Below, one piece after another: positions 31,625 through 40,779 of a DNA stretch of 64,000 nt. Below the pieces are notes generated by a model. That model was not told the DNA's origin. It did no database searches and saw only the letters and a list, made by a program, of their open reading frames with translations. Both the position numbers and the translations under genes were made by a program. The stretch spans positions 186,001 through 250,000 of the forward strand of contig CAVTHW010000014.1 of assembly GCA_963734625.1 (NCBI GenBank). The letters run 5' to 3'. Origin of the DNA: CAVTHW01 sp963734625. Lineage in GTDB: Bacteria > Acidobacteriota > Terriglobia > Bryobacterales > Bryobacteraceae. The stretch's first letter is position 1. Every line of letters starts with the position of its first letter.

Positions 31625-34600
31625 TCAAGTGGGAACTTGCGTTTTGGTAAGTTGGAGGTCTTCGGTCGATTCACATCGACGTGGGGCAGTTCTACACCTT
31701 GCTTGTACGTACCACCGGGACCGATATGGTAGGACCGTCCGGTGGCCGGATTCGAGGTAGCCTCCCTTACCGCCAACGGGGTCCGGCCCGCGAGGATCGA
31801 AGCCCTTGGTTTCGAACATCTCGCTCGCCTGGTCGGGAGTCTTACCTTGGAATGGGTTGAAAGACCGACGAGTCGCGGCTGCGGCAGCGGCTTCCGTCTT
31901 TGCGCTAGCTCCGACGGTTTCTATCAGCTTTGACGCCCCCGCCTCCGCCGCTGGAGCAGCGATCATCATTATCTGCGCTGCTTCCATACCCTGTTGCTGG
32001 TCAAAACTCGAGGCCGCAAACGTCTGCTGAATTGCGTCCTGAAAACGGAAGTCGGTAAACGGCGAGAGGAAGAGGTTCGCGAGGCGATTTGGCGTGTTGA
32101 TGACGTCACTCGGAATATTTCCAACCGCCTTCAATCCACCCAAAATGTAGTTTCCGCAACTTGCGGCACCACGGCCGTCCAGGCACGCCCCGCCCGTCGG
32201 GTCGGTGTACCGTAACGGGTTGTTTCGAACGTAGCTGTAGAGATTCCAACTCTGAGGGTCTTCAGCGTGCTGGTCAGCCAAGGGCTTATCGGTTGTCGTA
32301 AACCTCCCCTGCGCCCCCGAGTAGTACCTCGCCCCGAAGTAATCCAGCCCCGTCTCGGCGTCCCGTTCTTTGGAGGTGAAACTCTGGGTGACCCCCGAGT
32401 CGGCTGTGTAGCCGGCCACACTCAGCCGCGGGCTGCCCGACGGCGCCGGAATCTTCTCTCCAAACGGTAGGTAGTCGCGCCGCTCCACCACGCCGCCTGT
32501 CCCGTTCGTCACGAGGCGCGTCGAGCCCAGATGGTCCGCCGTCAGGTACTGTGTCCCCGTCGCCGTGTTCGAGCCGCCGTACTCTGCGGCCAGTCGCCCC
32601 ATGGCGTCGTAAACGTACACGGTCGCCAGCGCGCCAACCGTCCGCTTCACCCGCCGGCCCTCGCCGTCGTAAACGTACGCCGCCGACCCGGAGAGCGTGC
32701 TCGCGGTTTTCTGCCGGTTCTCCGCGTCGTAGGTGAAGGTCTCGTTGTCCGGATTCCCGGTCAGGTTGCCCGGGCCGGCTACGCCGTTATCGTAGACCCA
32801 TCCCGTCTGCGGCCCCGTGATCCGGTTGGTGCTCGGATCGAACACCAGCGGCTGAATGGACGACCCCAAGCCTGTTTCCGCCGAGACCTGCATGTTGCCG
32901 TATTGGTCGTATGGATGTTGCTCGTTTGTGAACGTCTGCGACCAGTTTGTGCCCTCGGCCGCATACGTAAGCCGGTTCACCCCGTCGTAGCTGTAGGTCT
33001 GCATCGCGTTCAGCGGCGAGATGGTTTGGCTCATGACGTTTCCGTTGTTCGCCGAGCCGTAGCCGTAGGTCAGCGTCAGCAGCGAACCAGTCGCGATGGT
33101 CAACGGTTGTAAGCGGTCGTTGTAGCTCCGCGTCTCCGTCAATCCGTTGCCCATGTGCAGCGACGAAACCCCGCCGTGCGCCTCATAGGAGATGTCCGTG
33201 GCATAGCTGCCAGCCGCCGTCATCCGCCCGGCCGTGTCGTAGCTCGTCGCTACCTCGCGGTCCGATGGGTACTTGATACTCGCCAGTCCCGCCGGCACGT
33301 AGCTGTAGCAGAACCGGTAGGGCGTGCTGTCCACCGTCTGCTGGCTGGCGATCACCCGGCCGGCCGCGTCGTAGCGGTAGGCCTGCTCGACGCCGCCCGC
33401 CGTGCTCTTCGTCAACCGCCCCAAGGGCGCGCTGTCCCCAGAGCAACTGATGCTCACACTGGTATCGTACTCCAGCGTCACCGTTGGCGTCGTCGGGTTC
33501 GAGTCGTTATAGCTCTTCTCGGTCACCCGGTTCAGTTCGTCGTAGCTCATCGTGGTGGTCACGTTGCGCGCATCGGTCTTGCTGGCCAGGTTGCCGTTGT
33601 TGTCGTAGGTGTAGGTAGTGGTTCCGCTCTCTGGATTCGTGGCGCTCCACAGCCGCCCCAGGCTGTTGTAGCTGAAGCTGCGCCCCTGCGCGCCTTGGGT
33701 GACATCGGTCAGATTGTCCAGAACGTCATAGGCGTAGGCGGTCGAGTAGTTCAGCACGCTGGGGTCTTCTACCACCTGCGTCAGCCGCCCCAACGCGTCG
33801 TGGGTGAGCACCCGCACCTTACCCGCTTCGTCGGCGGCCGTTGTGACGTTCCCGGTATAGCTGGTCGTTGCCACCGAGCCGTCTGGATACTCCACCTGCG
33901 TCACGCGCCCCAGGGCGTCATACGTGGTCGTGGTCCAGTCCGAAGCCGTTGAGCGGTACGGGTTCGACACCCGCCACACGCGGCCTAGAGCATCGTACTC
34001 GGTGTCGCTCTGGATCGTTGTCGAGTCTTCGTGAAGGACGCTCTGCACCGGCCGCCCGAAACCGTCGTACATAATGTCGGTTTGAATCTGTCCATCGCCC
34101 GCCGCGTTGCGGTCCCGATTCGTCACGACCGTCGTGGTGGAGGGATAGGAATACTGCACGCTCGACACCGCGGCCGTATTCACCAGCGTCAGCCGGTCCA
34201 GCAAATCTTCGTAGGCGGCCGTGGTTGCCGCGTTGTTGGCGTCGGTAATGGTCACGGGCTTGCCGATGTTGCAGTCCCATTCGAGGTTCGTCTTCTGAAC
34301 CTTGGCGTTGGTGATCTGGGTGAGGAAGGCGTGGCTGCCGGTGGGACCCGTTGCGCAACCCGTGGCTCCGTAGCCTCCTCCGGGACTGTCGAGGTAGGAA
34401 TACGAGGTCGAATTCCCGTTCGCGTCCTTGGCCTGAAGCACGTTGCCGGCCAGATCGTAGGACGGCGCCGTGCCGGCCACGAGCCAGCCCGCCGAAGGCG
34501 TGTTGCGCCAGCGTTCGACCTGGGTCACGTTCCCTCGCGTGGTGTGGGTCGGGACGTAGGTCCCGCCCGGGTTCGGAATTTGGGAGGTGTCGAGCGAACA

Positions 34601-36751
34601 CGTCCCGCTTTGGCCGCTGCCGCAGTCATACGTGTACTTGGTATCGCTGGCCACTGAGTCTCCGGTGCCGTACACGGTTATCTGGGAAGGCAGCCGGGGC
34701 AGGAACGCCGGGCCGCCGGTGGTGGTCCCAGGTGGTGTCCCCGTGTACGTCACTTGCAGCCGGTAGGCGGAGTCGGTCACGTAATCGGTATGCGTCCACC
34801 GGGCGTAGTTGCTGTTGCTCTCGCTGGTCACATCGGGGCAATCGAGATAGGCAGAGCCGCCAGTCCCCACTGTCGTGATCCCAGGCTGTACCCCATAGTC
34901 GAGTTCATAAACCTCCACCGGATTGCGGAACGCGTCCTGGCTGTATTCAGTGATTGTTGTACGCCACTGCGAGCCGAGCGTCGTGACCTCCTGGCAAACC
35001 AGCGGCGGCGCTGACTCCAGAGGGCCGAGCGTGTACGCCTTCTCCACCGTCCGCAGCGTCTCGGCGCCGTCCCCAATCTCCGTCTTCAACTCGACCCCTT
35101 CCATGACATTCGGGAATAGCGGCCCGGGATCATCCGATCGTCCAGCCGCGATCATCAGGTTTTCCCCGGCACTGACTTCGTCCGTTTCGGACCCCGGCAA
35201 GGGCTGCGACCTGGAAGAATCTCCCGGCGATGTGCCCGCCGAGAAATGATGCTTGGTCACCACGTTTCCGCTGCTGGTGGTGGTGGTCACCGTGAGCGGC
35301 CCGGAAGCGAGGGTGCTGTATCCGTTCACATTATTCGGGTGACCTTGCAGAGTCGTCGGAGTTCCAGGAACCTCGGCTGTCTCGTAGTCGGTGACGCTGG
35401 TGGGCGTGGTCCCCCCCTGGGCATACTCCGTGCGCTGCTTCAGCCGCCGGTAGATGATCGGCTGGTAAGGGGGAATGCTGCTGGTGAAGTTGTCTACCAT
35501 CCCGGTCAGCCTGGTGAGCACTTGCCCGCTCTCGAAAACGGCCTTGGCGTTGTCCACTTCGTGCATGCCGTGGCCGTGCTCATAGTCGACAAACCCGCCC
35601 GTGGGCAGGACCACCCGCGCCACTTCGCGGTAAGCGTTGTAGTAGAAGGAGTATTGGGAATTGTCGGGGAGTTCCACGCTGTGTACAACATCCACATCGT
35701 AGGGATTAGTGTCGCTCAGTTCCGGAAAGAGCGTTTGAGCGGGACGCAGCCTCTCCGAATGGGATCCCCGATGCACCTTGATCTGCCGCGGTGTCCCGTT
35801 GACTCCGGGATATTCGATCACATCGCACGTGCCTCCACAGCCTGTGTAACTCACCGTTGTGACCCGGCCGATCGGGTCGGTGACCGAAGTAAGCAACATA
35901 CCGTCGTAGGTGAGGGAGTCAAGGTTGCCGTGGCGGTCGATGATCTTCACTACGCGGGCCCTATCGATCAGGTAGCGAATGCCGTTCGGGAAATACAGCG
36001 TGCCACAGACGCCCGGGTCCTCCACATCCGTGAGACCCAAGCTGGCCTCATTGTGGTCAAACACGCTGGTCTCGCCAAGTGCCGGCGTACATGCCGAAGC
36101 GTCGTAATGAAACCACGTCCCGCTCCCGTCTTCGCTGCGGAAGACGGTCCCGCGGTCCAGGACGTGGTCGAACGAGCAGTCGGAGTCTTCGATCACCCCG
36201 GGACTATACACCGAATACAGCGGCATCTCCGAGCCATCCGGCCGCAGGAACACCATGTGCGTCATGGTTCGGGTGTAGAAAGAGCTCTCGGCGGTCGCGC
36301 AATACTTGAGCGCCGTGAACGATCGCTTCTTGACCACGTATCCCGGCGAGTACAGGGGCCGGAGGGGGTGCCACCAGTCCGCGCTCGCCGCGGAGTTGTA
36401 AGCATAGAGATAATCGCCCCCTTCGCCTTGCTGCGTCACTACTGCGTAATTCTCGATCGTCCACGCCGGATTGGAAACCCCGAGGGTCATCGTATAGCCG
36501 GCTTCGCCTCGCCCGCCGATCTGGTGCAGCGGCAGCGCGACAGAGAGGCGGCCGCTATACGAGTCCACACTGTCGAAACCAGACAGCGTGTAGACGTTGG
36601 CCGGCGTGGAGGGAGCCAGCGCCGGCGGCGTAGGACCGCTGAGGACGGAATTCGCCGCTGTTTGTGCCGGTGCGCGGCTTCCCGCCGCCAGAAGCCAAAG
36701 TAGACATGCCAGGACCGGCCCCCAGCGCAAGTTCAATATCCGCTTGGTCAT
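31625..36751 (-). CDS. Secreted Rhs/YD-repeat protein with frameshifted toxin tip
   Basis: A protein of about 1,708 residues from ATG 36751 (overlapping the previous stop, ATGA). It has a signal peptide (LACLLWLLAAGSRAPAQ), a long N-terminal region, then dozens of YD repeats (YDALGRVTQVEYPDGS, YDNNGNLASKTDARN) and the conserved core end DYLPFGEKIP, TSKERDAETGLDYFGARYY and NNPLRYTDPTG. The variable tip follows (about 150 residues, including NPFQGKTPDQASEMFETKGFDPRGPDP). An extra base at 31753 shifts the last 45 codons; in the restored frame they read ATGRSYHIGPGGTYKQG then ELPHVDVNRPKTSNLPKRKF and end at 31603. As written, it ends in unrelated residues at 31625. Confidence 0.88.
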   Translation of the reverse strand: MTKRILNLRWGPVLACLLWLLAAGSRAPAQTAANSVLSGPTPPALAPSTPANVYTLSGFDSVDSYSGRLSVALPLHQIGGRGEAGYTMTLGVSNPAWTIENYAVVTQQGEGGDYLYAYNSAASADWWHPLRPLYSPGYVVKKRSFTALKYCATAESSFYTRTMTHMVFLRPDGSEMPLYSVYSPGVIEDSDCSFDHVLDRGTVFRSEDGSGTWFHYDASACTPALGETSVFDHNEASLGLTDVEDPGVCGTLYFPNGIRYLIDRARVVKIIDRHGNLDSLTYDGMLLTSVTDPIGRVTTVSYTGCGGTCDVIEYPGVNGTPRQIKVHRGSHSERLRPAQTLFPELSDTNPYDVDVVHSVELPDNSQYSFYYNAYREVARVVLPTGGFVDYEHGHGMHEVDNAKAVFESGQVLTRLTGMVDNFTSSIPPYQPIIYRRLKQRTEYAQGGTTPTSVTDYETAEVPGTPTTLQGHPNNVNGYSTLASGPLTVTTTTSSGNVVTKHHFSAGTSPGDSSRSQPLPGSETDEVSAGENLMIAAGRSDDPGPLFPNVMEGVELKTEIGDGAETLRTVEKAYTLGPLESAPPLVCQEVTTLGSQWRTTITEYSQDAFRNPVEVYELDYGVQPGITTVGTGGSAYLDCPDVTSESNSNYARWTHTDYVTDSAYRLQVTYTGTPPGTTTGGPAFLPRLPSQITVYGTGDSVASDTKYTYDCGSGQSGTCSLDTSQIPNPGGTYVPTHTTRGNVTQVERWRNTPSAGWLVAGTAPSYDLAGNVLQAKDANGNSTSYSYLDSPGGGYGATGCATGPTGSHAFLTQITNAKVQKTNLEWDCNIGKPVTITDANNAATTAAYEDLLDRLTLVNTAAVSSVQYSYPSTTTVVTNRDRNAAGDGQIQTDIMYDGFGRPVQSVLHEDSTTIQSDTEYDALGRVWRVSNPYRSTASDWTTTTYDALGRVTQVEYPDGSVATTSYTGNVTTAADEAGKVRVLTHDALGRLTQVVEDPSVLNYSTAYAYDVLDNLTDVTQGAQGRSFSYNSLGRLWSATNPESGTTTYTYDNNGNLASKTDARNVTTTMSYDELNRVTEKSYNDSNPTTPTVTLEYDTSVSISCSGDSAPLGRLTKSTAGGVEQAYRYDAAGRVIASQQTVDSTPYRFCYSYVPAGLASIKYPSDREVATSYDTAGRMTAAGSYATDISYEAHGGVSSLHMGNGLTETRSYNDRLQPLTIATGSLLTLTYGYGSANNGNVMSQTISPLNAMQTYSYDGVNRLTYAAEGTNWSQTFTNEQHPYDQYGNMQVSAETGLGSSIQPLVFDPSTNRITGPQTGWVYDNGVAGPGNLTGNPDNETFTYDAENRQKTASTLSGSAAYVYDGEGRRVKRTVGALATVYVYDAMGRLAAEYGGSNTATGTQYLTADHLGSTRLVTNGTGGVVERRDYLPFGEKIPAPSGSPRLSVAGYTADSGVTQSFTSKERDAETGLDYFGARYYSGAQGRFTTTDKPLADQHAEDPQSWNLYSYVRNNPLRYTDPTGGACLDGRGAASCGNYILGGLKAVGNIPSDVINTPNRLANLFLSPFTDFRFQDAIQQTFAASSFDQQQGMEAAQIMMIAAPAAEAGASKLIETVGASAKTEAAAAAATRRSFNPFQGKTPDQASEMFETKGFDPRGPDPVGGKGGYLESGHRTVLPYRSRWYVQARCRTAPRRCESTEDLQLTKTQVPT

Positions 36752-37158
36752 CGGCCAGCCTCCCCCGCGCCCGGGGCGGGCGCCACCTCGATCGATGTGC
36801 TCCAATCGGCTTTGCCGGCAATTCGTAGCGTGTGCTTCCCCAACTCGAGCTGAACCAATTCCTGCATCCCGGACTTATTCGCCTTTATGCTGCTGCGCAG
36901 CTCCGCTCCAAGTGTCGGATGATCCAGTTCCACGCTGAGAGCGGAAAGCGACACCCCGTTTCTGACCAGAATGAGGTACAAGCCGGGCTGCACCTTGATC
37001 GCTTTCGGCTGGACGCCCCACGGGCCGAGCGTAAACGTCAAGACTCCGGCCGGCCGCTTCGCGACGCTGGAAATCTCGCTTTGGGCGTCCAGCCGGAAGG
37101 ATCCGGAACTCACCGCCAACGCCGCCAACAGCGCCAGACAAATCTTTCTTCGCTTCAC
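36748..37158 (-). CDS. Small exported protein upstream of the Rhs gene
   Basis: A 136-residue protein starting at a GTG at 37158 with AAGGAGGAG upstream. It has a signal peptide (ICLALLAALAVSSGSFRLDAQ), then a compact beta-rich domain: FTLGPWGVQPKAIKVQPGLYLILVRN, LSVELDHPTLGAEL, LVQLELGKHTLRIAG. The '.I.V..G.Y...V.N' pattern is like a cupredoxin or FixG-type beta sandwich, but copper ligands are not evident. Its stop overlaps the Rhs start (ATGA), so it may be co-secreted with or chaperone the Rhs protein (inference). Confidence 0.72.
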   Translation of the reverse strand: MKRRKICLALLAALAVSSGSFRLDAQSEISSVAKRPAGVLTFTLGPWGVQPKAIKVQPGLYLILVRNGVSLSALSVELDHPTLGAELRSSIKANKSGMQELVQLELGKHTLRIAGKADWSTSIEVAPAPGAGEAGR

Positions 37159-37312
37159 CGCTTCTCCTCCTTCACCAGGAACCGAAGATGTACCCCTAAA
37201 TCCTGTTCGTGTTGCTCTGAATTCCACCATTTGTGGGAAGTCATTCCCTTCGACAGCGCCAGCCGCCGTGGTCTTCATCCGAATCCCGTCTCGAATTCCT
37301 TCCAGACCCCAT

Positions 37313-38329
37313 CTACCACCTGCCTACCAACGGCGTGTCGCCGGCCTCGCCGAAGAGGTAGGCCTTGTCGGTGCTCTCGCCGTCCCAGACTCCGTTGCCG
37401 TTGTAGTCCAGATACCAATATCCGTTGATGAACGTTCCCACCTCTTTCGCGCCGTCTCCGTTCCAGTCACCAATTACCGGCGTCGTGCCAGTCCAGCCCA
37501 GCACCACCAGCCGGTCAGTTTCCTCGCCGTCCCAGGCCCCGTTCCCGTTCATGTCCAGGTACCAGAAACCGTTGACGTAGATCCCGATCTCCTCCTTGCG
37601 GTCCCCGTTCCAGTCCCCTACCATCGGCTGCGCTCCCGACATGCCAAAACTGTACTCCTCGTCCACCACCCCGCCGTCCCACGCCCCATTCCCGTTCATG
37701 TCCAGGTACCAGAGACCGTTGACGTAGATTCCGATCTCCTCCCTGCCGTCCCCATTCCAGTCCCCTACTATCGGTTGCGCTCCGGACGCGGCAAAACTGT
37801 ACACCTTGTCCGGCGCTCCGTTGTCCCAACTGTAGTTCCCGTTCCAGTCCAGGTACCAGCTGCCATCGGCGTAGACCCCGATCTCAGTTTTTCCGTCGCC
37901 GTTCCAGTCGCCCACGATGGGGGTCGCTCCCGCCCAGCCGAACTCCGCCTGCTTGTCACCGTCGTCTTCATCCCAGACGCCGTCGCCGTCGTAGTCCAGG
38001 TACCAGGAGCCGCCCGAGTAAACGCCGGTCTCGGTCTTGCCGTCCCCATTCCAGTCGCCGAGCACCGGGGTGGTGCCCGTCCAGCCGAGGACGAAGTCCT
38101 TGTCGCCGCTGTCTAAGGTTCCGTTGCCGTTGACGTCCAACTGCCATTCCCAGTTTGCGGAGAACGTTCCGACGTGGTCCCCTTCCCCGTACGCCTGGAT
38201 GGCCACCACGCGTTTGCCCAGATAGATGTACTCCCGCGAAGGCTGCTGCGCCGCCGCGCCGGACGTAACGCCGAACCCGGCGGCCAGCAGCGCCAAGAAC
38301 CTGACTGTCGCATTTCGCTTGCTCTTCAT
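37313..38329 (-). CDS. Secreted protein built of GDWNGDG repeats
   Basis: A 338-residue exported protein with a signal peptide (FLALLAAGFGVTSGAAAQ). After a short unique stretch come six units of about 48 residues, each reading like P.VGDWNGDG...IG.Y..G.WYLD.NGNG.WD. The two Asp-rich loops in each unit (DWNGDGK, DMNGNGAWDG) look like calcium-binding FG-GAP/EF-hand-type loops, so the protein probably forms a Ca2+-stabilised repeat solenoid or propeller at the surface. The DNA units are 141-147 bp tandem repeats. It lies 154 bases upstream of the small exported gene and may be co-transcribed with the Rhs gene. Confidence 0.82.
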   Translation of the reverse strand: MKSKRNATVRFLALLAAGFGVTSGAAAQQPSREYIYLGKRVVAIQAYGEGDHVGTFSANWEWQLDVNGNGTLDSGDKDFVLGWTGTTPVLGDWNGDGKTETGVYSGGSWYLDYDGDGVWDEDDGDKQAEFGWAGATPIVGDWNGDGKTEIGVYADGSWYLDWNGNYSWDNGAPDKVYSFAASGAQPIVGDWNGDGREEIGIYVNGLWYLDMNGNGAWDGGVVDEEYSFGMSGAQPMVGDWNGDRKEEIGIYVNGFWYLDMNGNGAWDGEETDRLVVLGWTGTTPVIGDWNGDGAKEVGTFINGYWYLDYNGNGVWDGESTDKAYLFGEAGDTPLVGRW

Positions 38330-38978
38330 CCTTGCCTCCTGGCAGCCATCTGCCGTCCCGCTCCCGCCGCCCCCCGCCGCCGTTCACGACATGCGGATGT
38401 ACAATGCTCAATGATTACGATAAGTTAGGATTTTGACCGGATCGTCTGTCGGTGTCAACTGTCCTGTTTTCGCTCGACACGCCGCACCTGCGATAAATGT
38501 TGCAGAGGTGAAACTTCACTGTGCGATCACCAAATTGCAAAATATTTAATTCCCCCAATTCCAACGCTTTACAGCCCTACTCCCCTCAGCCTGGTGTAGT
38601 CCCTGAGCTACAATTCAAGCGGGTAAGCGCATCGACTGCCTTTGGGTTCGCTCCGTACTTTTCTTCTGTCGGATTTGTTTGGTTTTTGTGGTGAAATCGA
38701 TGCTCTGCGCCAGCCGCCGCACCCTCGCCGCTGGAGACGCCAATGTCCGACACTATCCGACAGGATCCGGCGCTTTCTTTACTTTTGCCCGCTCAGGCGC
38801 AACGGGTCCGCGGTTCTTCGCTGCCGCCATCCTCCTTGCAGACCCGGATTTCGCGTTGCATTTGCCGCGGGCGGGTGATACGCTGTAGCCAACGTGGATT
38901 GATTTAGGGCGTTCGTTGCCCGGCTAATTGCAACCACGTAAAAAAGTGCTAAAGGTGGATTGGTTTCGGCGGACCGTC
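38330..38978. other. A+T-richer intergenic stretch without a recognised gene
   Basis: About 650 bases between divergent genes. It is A+T-richer than the surroundings (for example around 38,530-38,560) and presumably holds the promoters for both sides. Two short plus-strand frames (38642, 38679) have no ribosome site or recognisable product. TCCGACA occurs twice near 38,750. No RNA gene was recognised. Confidence 0.5.
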
Positions 38979-39007
38979 AACCCTGTGGCTTTGCGCCCAG
39001 GGTTTTT
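38979..39007 (+). terminator. Terminator-like hairpin in the 5' leader
   Basis: AACCCTG, a 12-base loop, CAGGGTT, then TTT: a 7-bp stem followed by a run of T. It lies between the probable promoter region and the gene at 39044, so it may act as an attenuator. Confidence 0.5.
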
Positions 39008-39023
39008 CGTTTCTTGGACCAAT

Positions 39024-39042
39024 CGCACCTGCAGGAGGTGCG
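39024..39042 (+). promoter_or_regulatory. Hairpin hiding the ribosome-binding site of the next gene
   Basis: CGCACCT, loop GCAGG, AGGTGCG: a perfect 7-bp stem that covers the GGAGG ribosome site two bases before the ATG at 39044. It could control translation together with the terminator-like hairpin upstream. Confidence 0.5.
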
Positions 39043-39043
39043 T

Positions 39044-39364
39044 ATGAACGTTTGGCCCGAGGCGCTGCCGCCCGATCGCCTCTCTCTGACCGGGACCGAA
39101 GGTGAACTGATGTCGGTCTCCATCGCGGTGGATCCGCACATATTGGAAAGGCTGCTGGAAGCCTTGGAGGGTCTCCCGTTCCCTGTCAACCCGGAGATCT
39201 ATCACCGTCACGCGGCCGCAACGACGGTGGAATTCCCCGCCTACACCGCGCGGCTCTCCGAAATCGAACGCGTGTTGGCGTCGAGGGGTTTCCCGCCCGG
39301 GTCCGTGCGGGCCACCAGCATGCTGGAGCAAATCCGCCGGCGGGGCTACAATACCAACTGGTGA
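39044..39364 (+). CDS. Unknown 106-residue protein preceding the Memo-AMMECR1 gene
   Basis: A small soluble protein. It begins NVWPEALPPDRLSLTG, continues LMSVSIAVDPHILERLLEALEGLPFPVNPEIYH and ends with a helical YTARLSEIERVLASRGF and RRRGYNTNW. No family recognised. The start at 39044 has a GGAGG site locked in a hairpin; the frame is open back to 38960 but that part overlaps the terminator-like structure. Its TGA overlaps the GTG of the Memo-AMMECR1 gene, so it is coupled to it and may belong to the same poorly understood modification system. Confidence 0.72.
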   Translation: MNVWPEALPPDRLSLTGTEGELMSVSIAVDPHILERLLEALEGLPFPVNPEIYHRHAAATTVEFPAYTARLSEIERVLASRGFPPGSVRATSMLEQIRRRGYNTNW

Positions 39365-40779
39365 CTCACGCCAGCCCTTACAGCGGAAGCTGGTATCCCG
39401 GCGACCCCGCCGAGTTGAGGACGCTCCTCGGGGAGTTGTGGGATAAGTCCGCAGAGCGCACGGGGTCCTGTTTGCTCTCTGGAGGGCGCGCCTTCATCAC
39501 GCCCCACGCCGGCCTGGTATATTCGGGCACGGTGGCGGCTGCCGTCTACCGTCATATTGAACGCGAACGTCCGCAGCGGGTCCTGCTGGCGGGCTTCTCT
39601 CACCGCGGCTCACCGCCTGGAATCGGGATTCCCGAGGTTGACGTCTACGAAACGCCGCTGGGGCGAACGGCGGTGGACCGCGAACTCGCCGACCGCCTGA
39701 CCGCCGCCGAGCCATTCCGGAAGACGGCGGAATCGAAGGTCTGCGATCACTCCATCGAGATCCAGCTTCCACTGCTGCAGAAGGCCGCGCCGGAGGCGAA
39801 GTTAGTCCCGCTGTACGTCAGCCACCTGGAGCCCGAGGAGCGGCAGGCGGCTGCGCTAAGGCTCGCGGACTGCCTTACGCCGGGCACGGTCCTGATCGCC
39901 AGCTCGGACCTGACCCATTTCGGAAAAGCCTTTCACTACGAGCCCTTCGCGGTCGATTCGCGAGTGGCGGAGAAGCTCCGCAAGCTCGACTACGGTGTTC
40001 TGGAGGCGGCGGGCAGTTTGCGGGAGGAACTGTTCCTGGAGACGTTGCGCGAGACGGGCGCCACCGTGTGCGGGGCCGACCCCATCGCGCTGCTGCTCGC
40101 CACGATGCGTCATTTGGACCGCGCCGGCGAGATCTTCGAGGAGGTGCTCGATTACCAAACCTCCGGGGAGATTACCAAGGACTTCCACCATTCTGTCAGC
40201 TACGGCGCGGCGGGCTTCTTTCCTCAGGCCGCCTTTGAGCTGAACGTGCAGGAGCAGCAGGCCGTCCTGGATCTGGCCAAGCGCACGCTGGCCGCCTACC
40301 AGAAGACAGGCAAGGGCATCGTTCCCAGTTTGCCGCCTACGGGTTTGGCGGGGCTGGCCCGGCGGGCGGCCCTGTTCGTTACGCTGCACAAGAACGGCGA
40401 GTTGCGCGGCTGCCTGGGCCGCAGCGCGGCCTTGGAATCGATCGAGAGCGTGGTGCCGGAAATGACCATGGCGGCGGCTCTGGAGGACTCGCGCTTCGAT
40501 CCGGTCTCGCCATCGGAGACGGGCCTCGAGGTCGAAGTCTCGATCCTGTCGCCGATGAAGCGTATCGCCGGCCGCGGCGATTTCCGGGTGAACGAGCACG
40601 GAGCGCTGCTGAAGGCTGGAGGCCGACAGGGCCTGCTTCTGCCGCAGGTCGCCACTGAAAGAGGATGGAGCGCCGACCGGTTCTTCCGCGCCCTGGCGGA
40701 GAAGGCCGGAGCCGGCGCCGGCGTTTACTCAGACCCCTCGACGCGCATCTACGTCTTCCGCGCGCAGGTCATCCACTGA
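39361..40779 (+). CDS. Memo-AMMECR1 fusion protein (AmmeMemoRadiSam system)
   Basis: A 472-residue two-domain protein. The N-terminal Memo/AmrB-like domain (about residues 1-270) has metal-binding His motifs in FITPHAGLVYSG, CDHSIEIQLPLL and SSDLTHFGKAF. The C-terminal AMMECR1/AmrA-like domain (about 280-472) has FVTLHKNGELRGCLGR and ALEDSRFDPVSPSE. Both belong with a radical SAM protein in the AmmeMemoRadiSam set, but no such gene lies next to it; the radical SAM gene at 21473 belongs to another operon. The start is a GTG overlapping the preceding stop. The reaction is unknown. Confidence 0.93.
   Translation: MTHASPYSGSWYPGDPAELRTLLGELWDKSAERTGSCLLSGGRAFITPHAGLVYSGTVAAAVYRHIERERPQRVLLAGFSHRGSPPGIGIPEVDVYETPLGRTAVDRELADRLTAAEPFRKTAESKVCDHSIEIQLPLLQKAAPEAKLVPLYVSHLEPEERQAAALRLADCLTPGTVLIASSDLTHFGKAFHYEPFAVDSRVAEKLRKLDYGVLEAAGSLREELFLETLRETGATVCGADPIALLLATMRHLDRAGEIFEEVLDYQTSGEITKDFHHSVSYGAAGFFPQAAFELNVQEQQAVLDLAKRTLAAYQKTGKGIVPSLPPTGLAGLARRAALFVTLHKNGELRGCLGRSAALESIESVVPEMTMAAALEDSRFDPVSPSETGLEVEVSILSPMKRIAGRGDFRVNEHGALLKAGGRQGLLLPQVATERGWSADRFFRALAEKAGAGAGVYSDPSTRIYVFRAQVIH

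Noticed and set aside
35246..36703. 485-codon plus-strand frame opposite the Rhs gene
   Set aside because: Antisense shadow of YD-repeat coding sequence; no recognisable domain and no start signal.
38642..38888. Two overlapping plus-strand frames of about 70-78 codons in the intergenic region
   Set aside because: No ribosome site, no hydrophobic or domain pattern, and low-complexity composition; left as non-coding.
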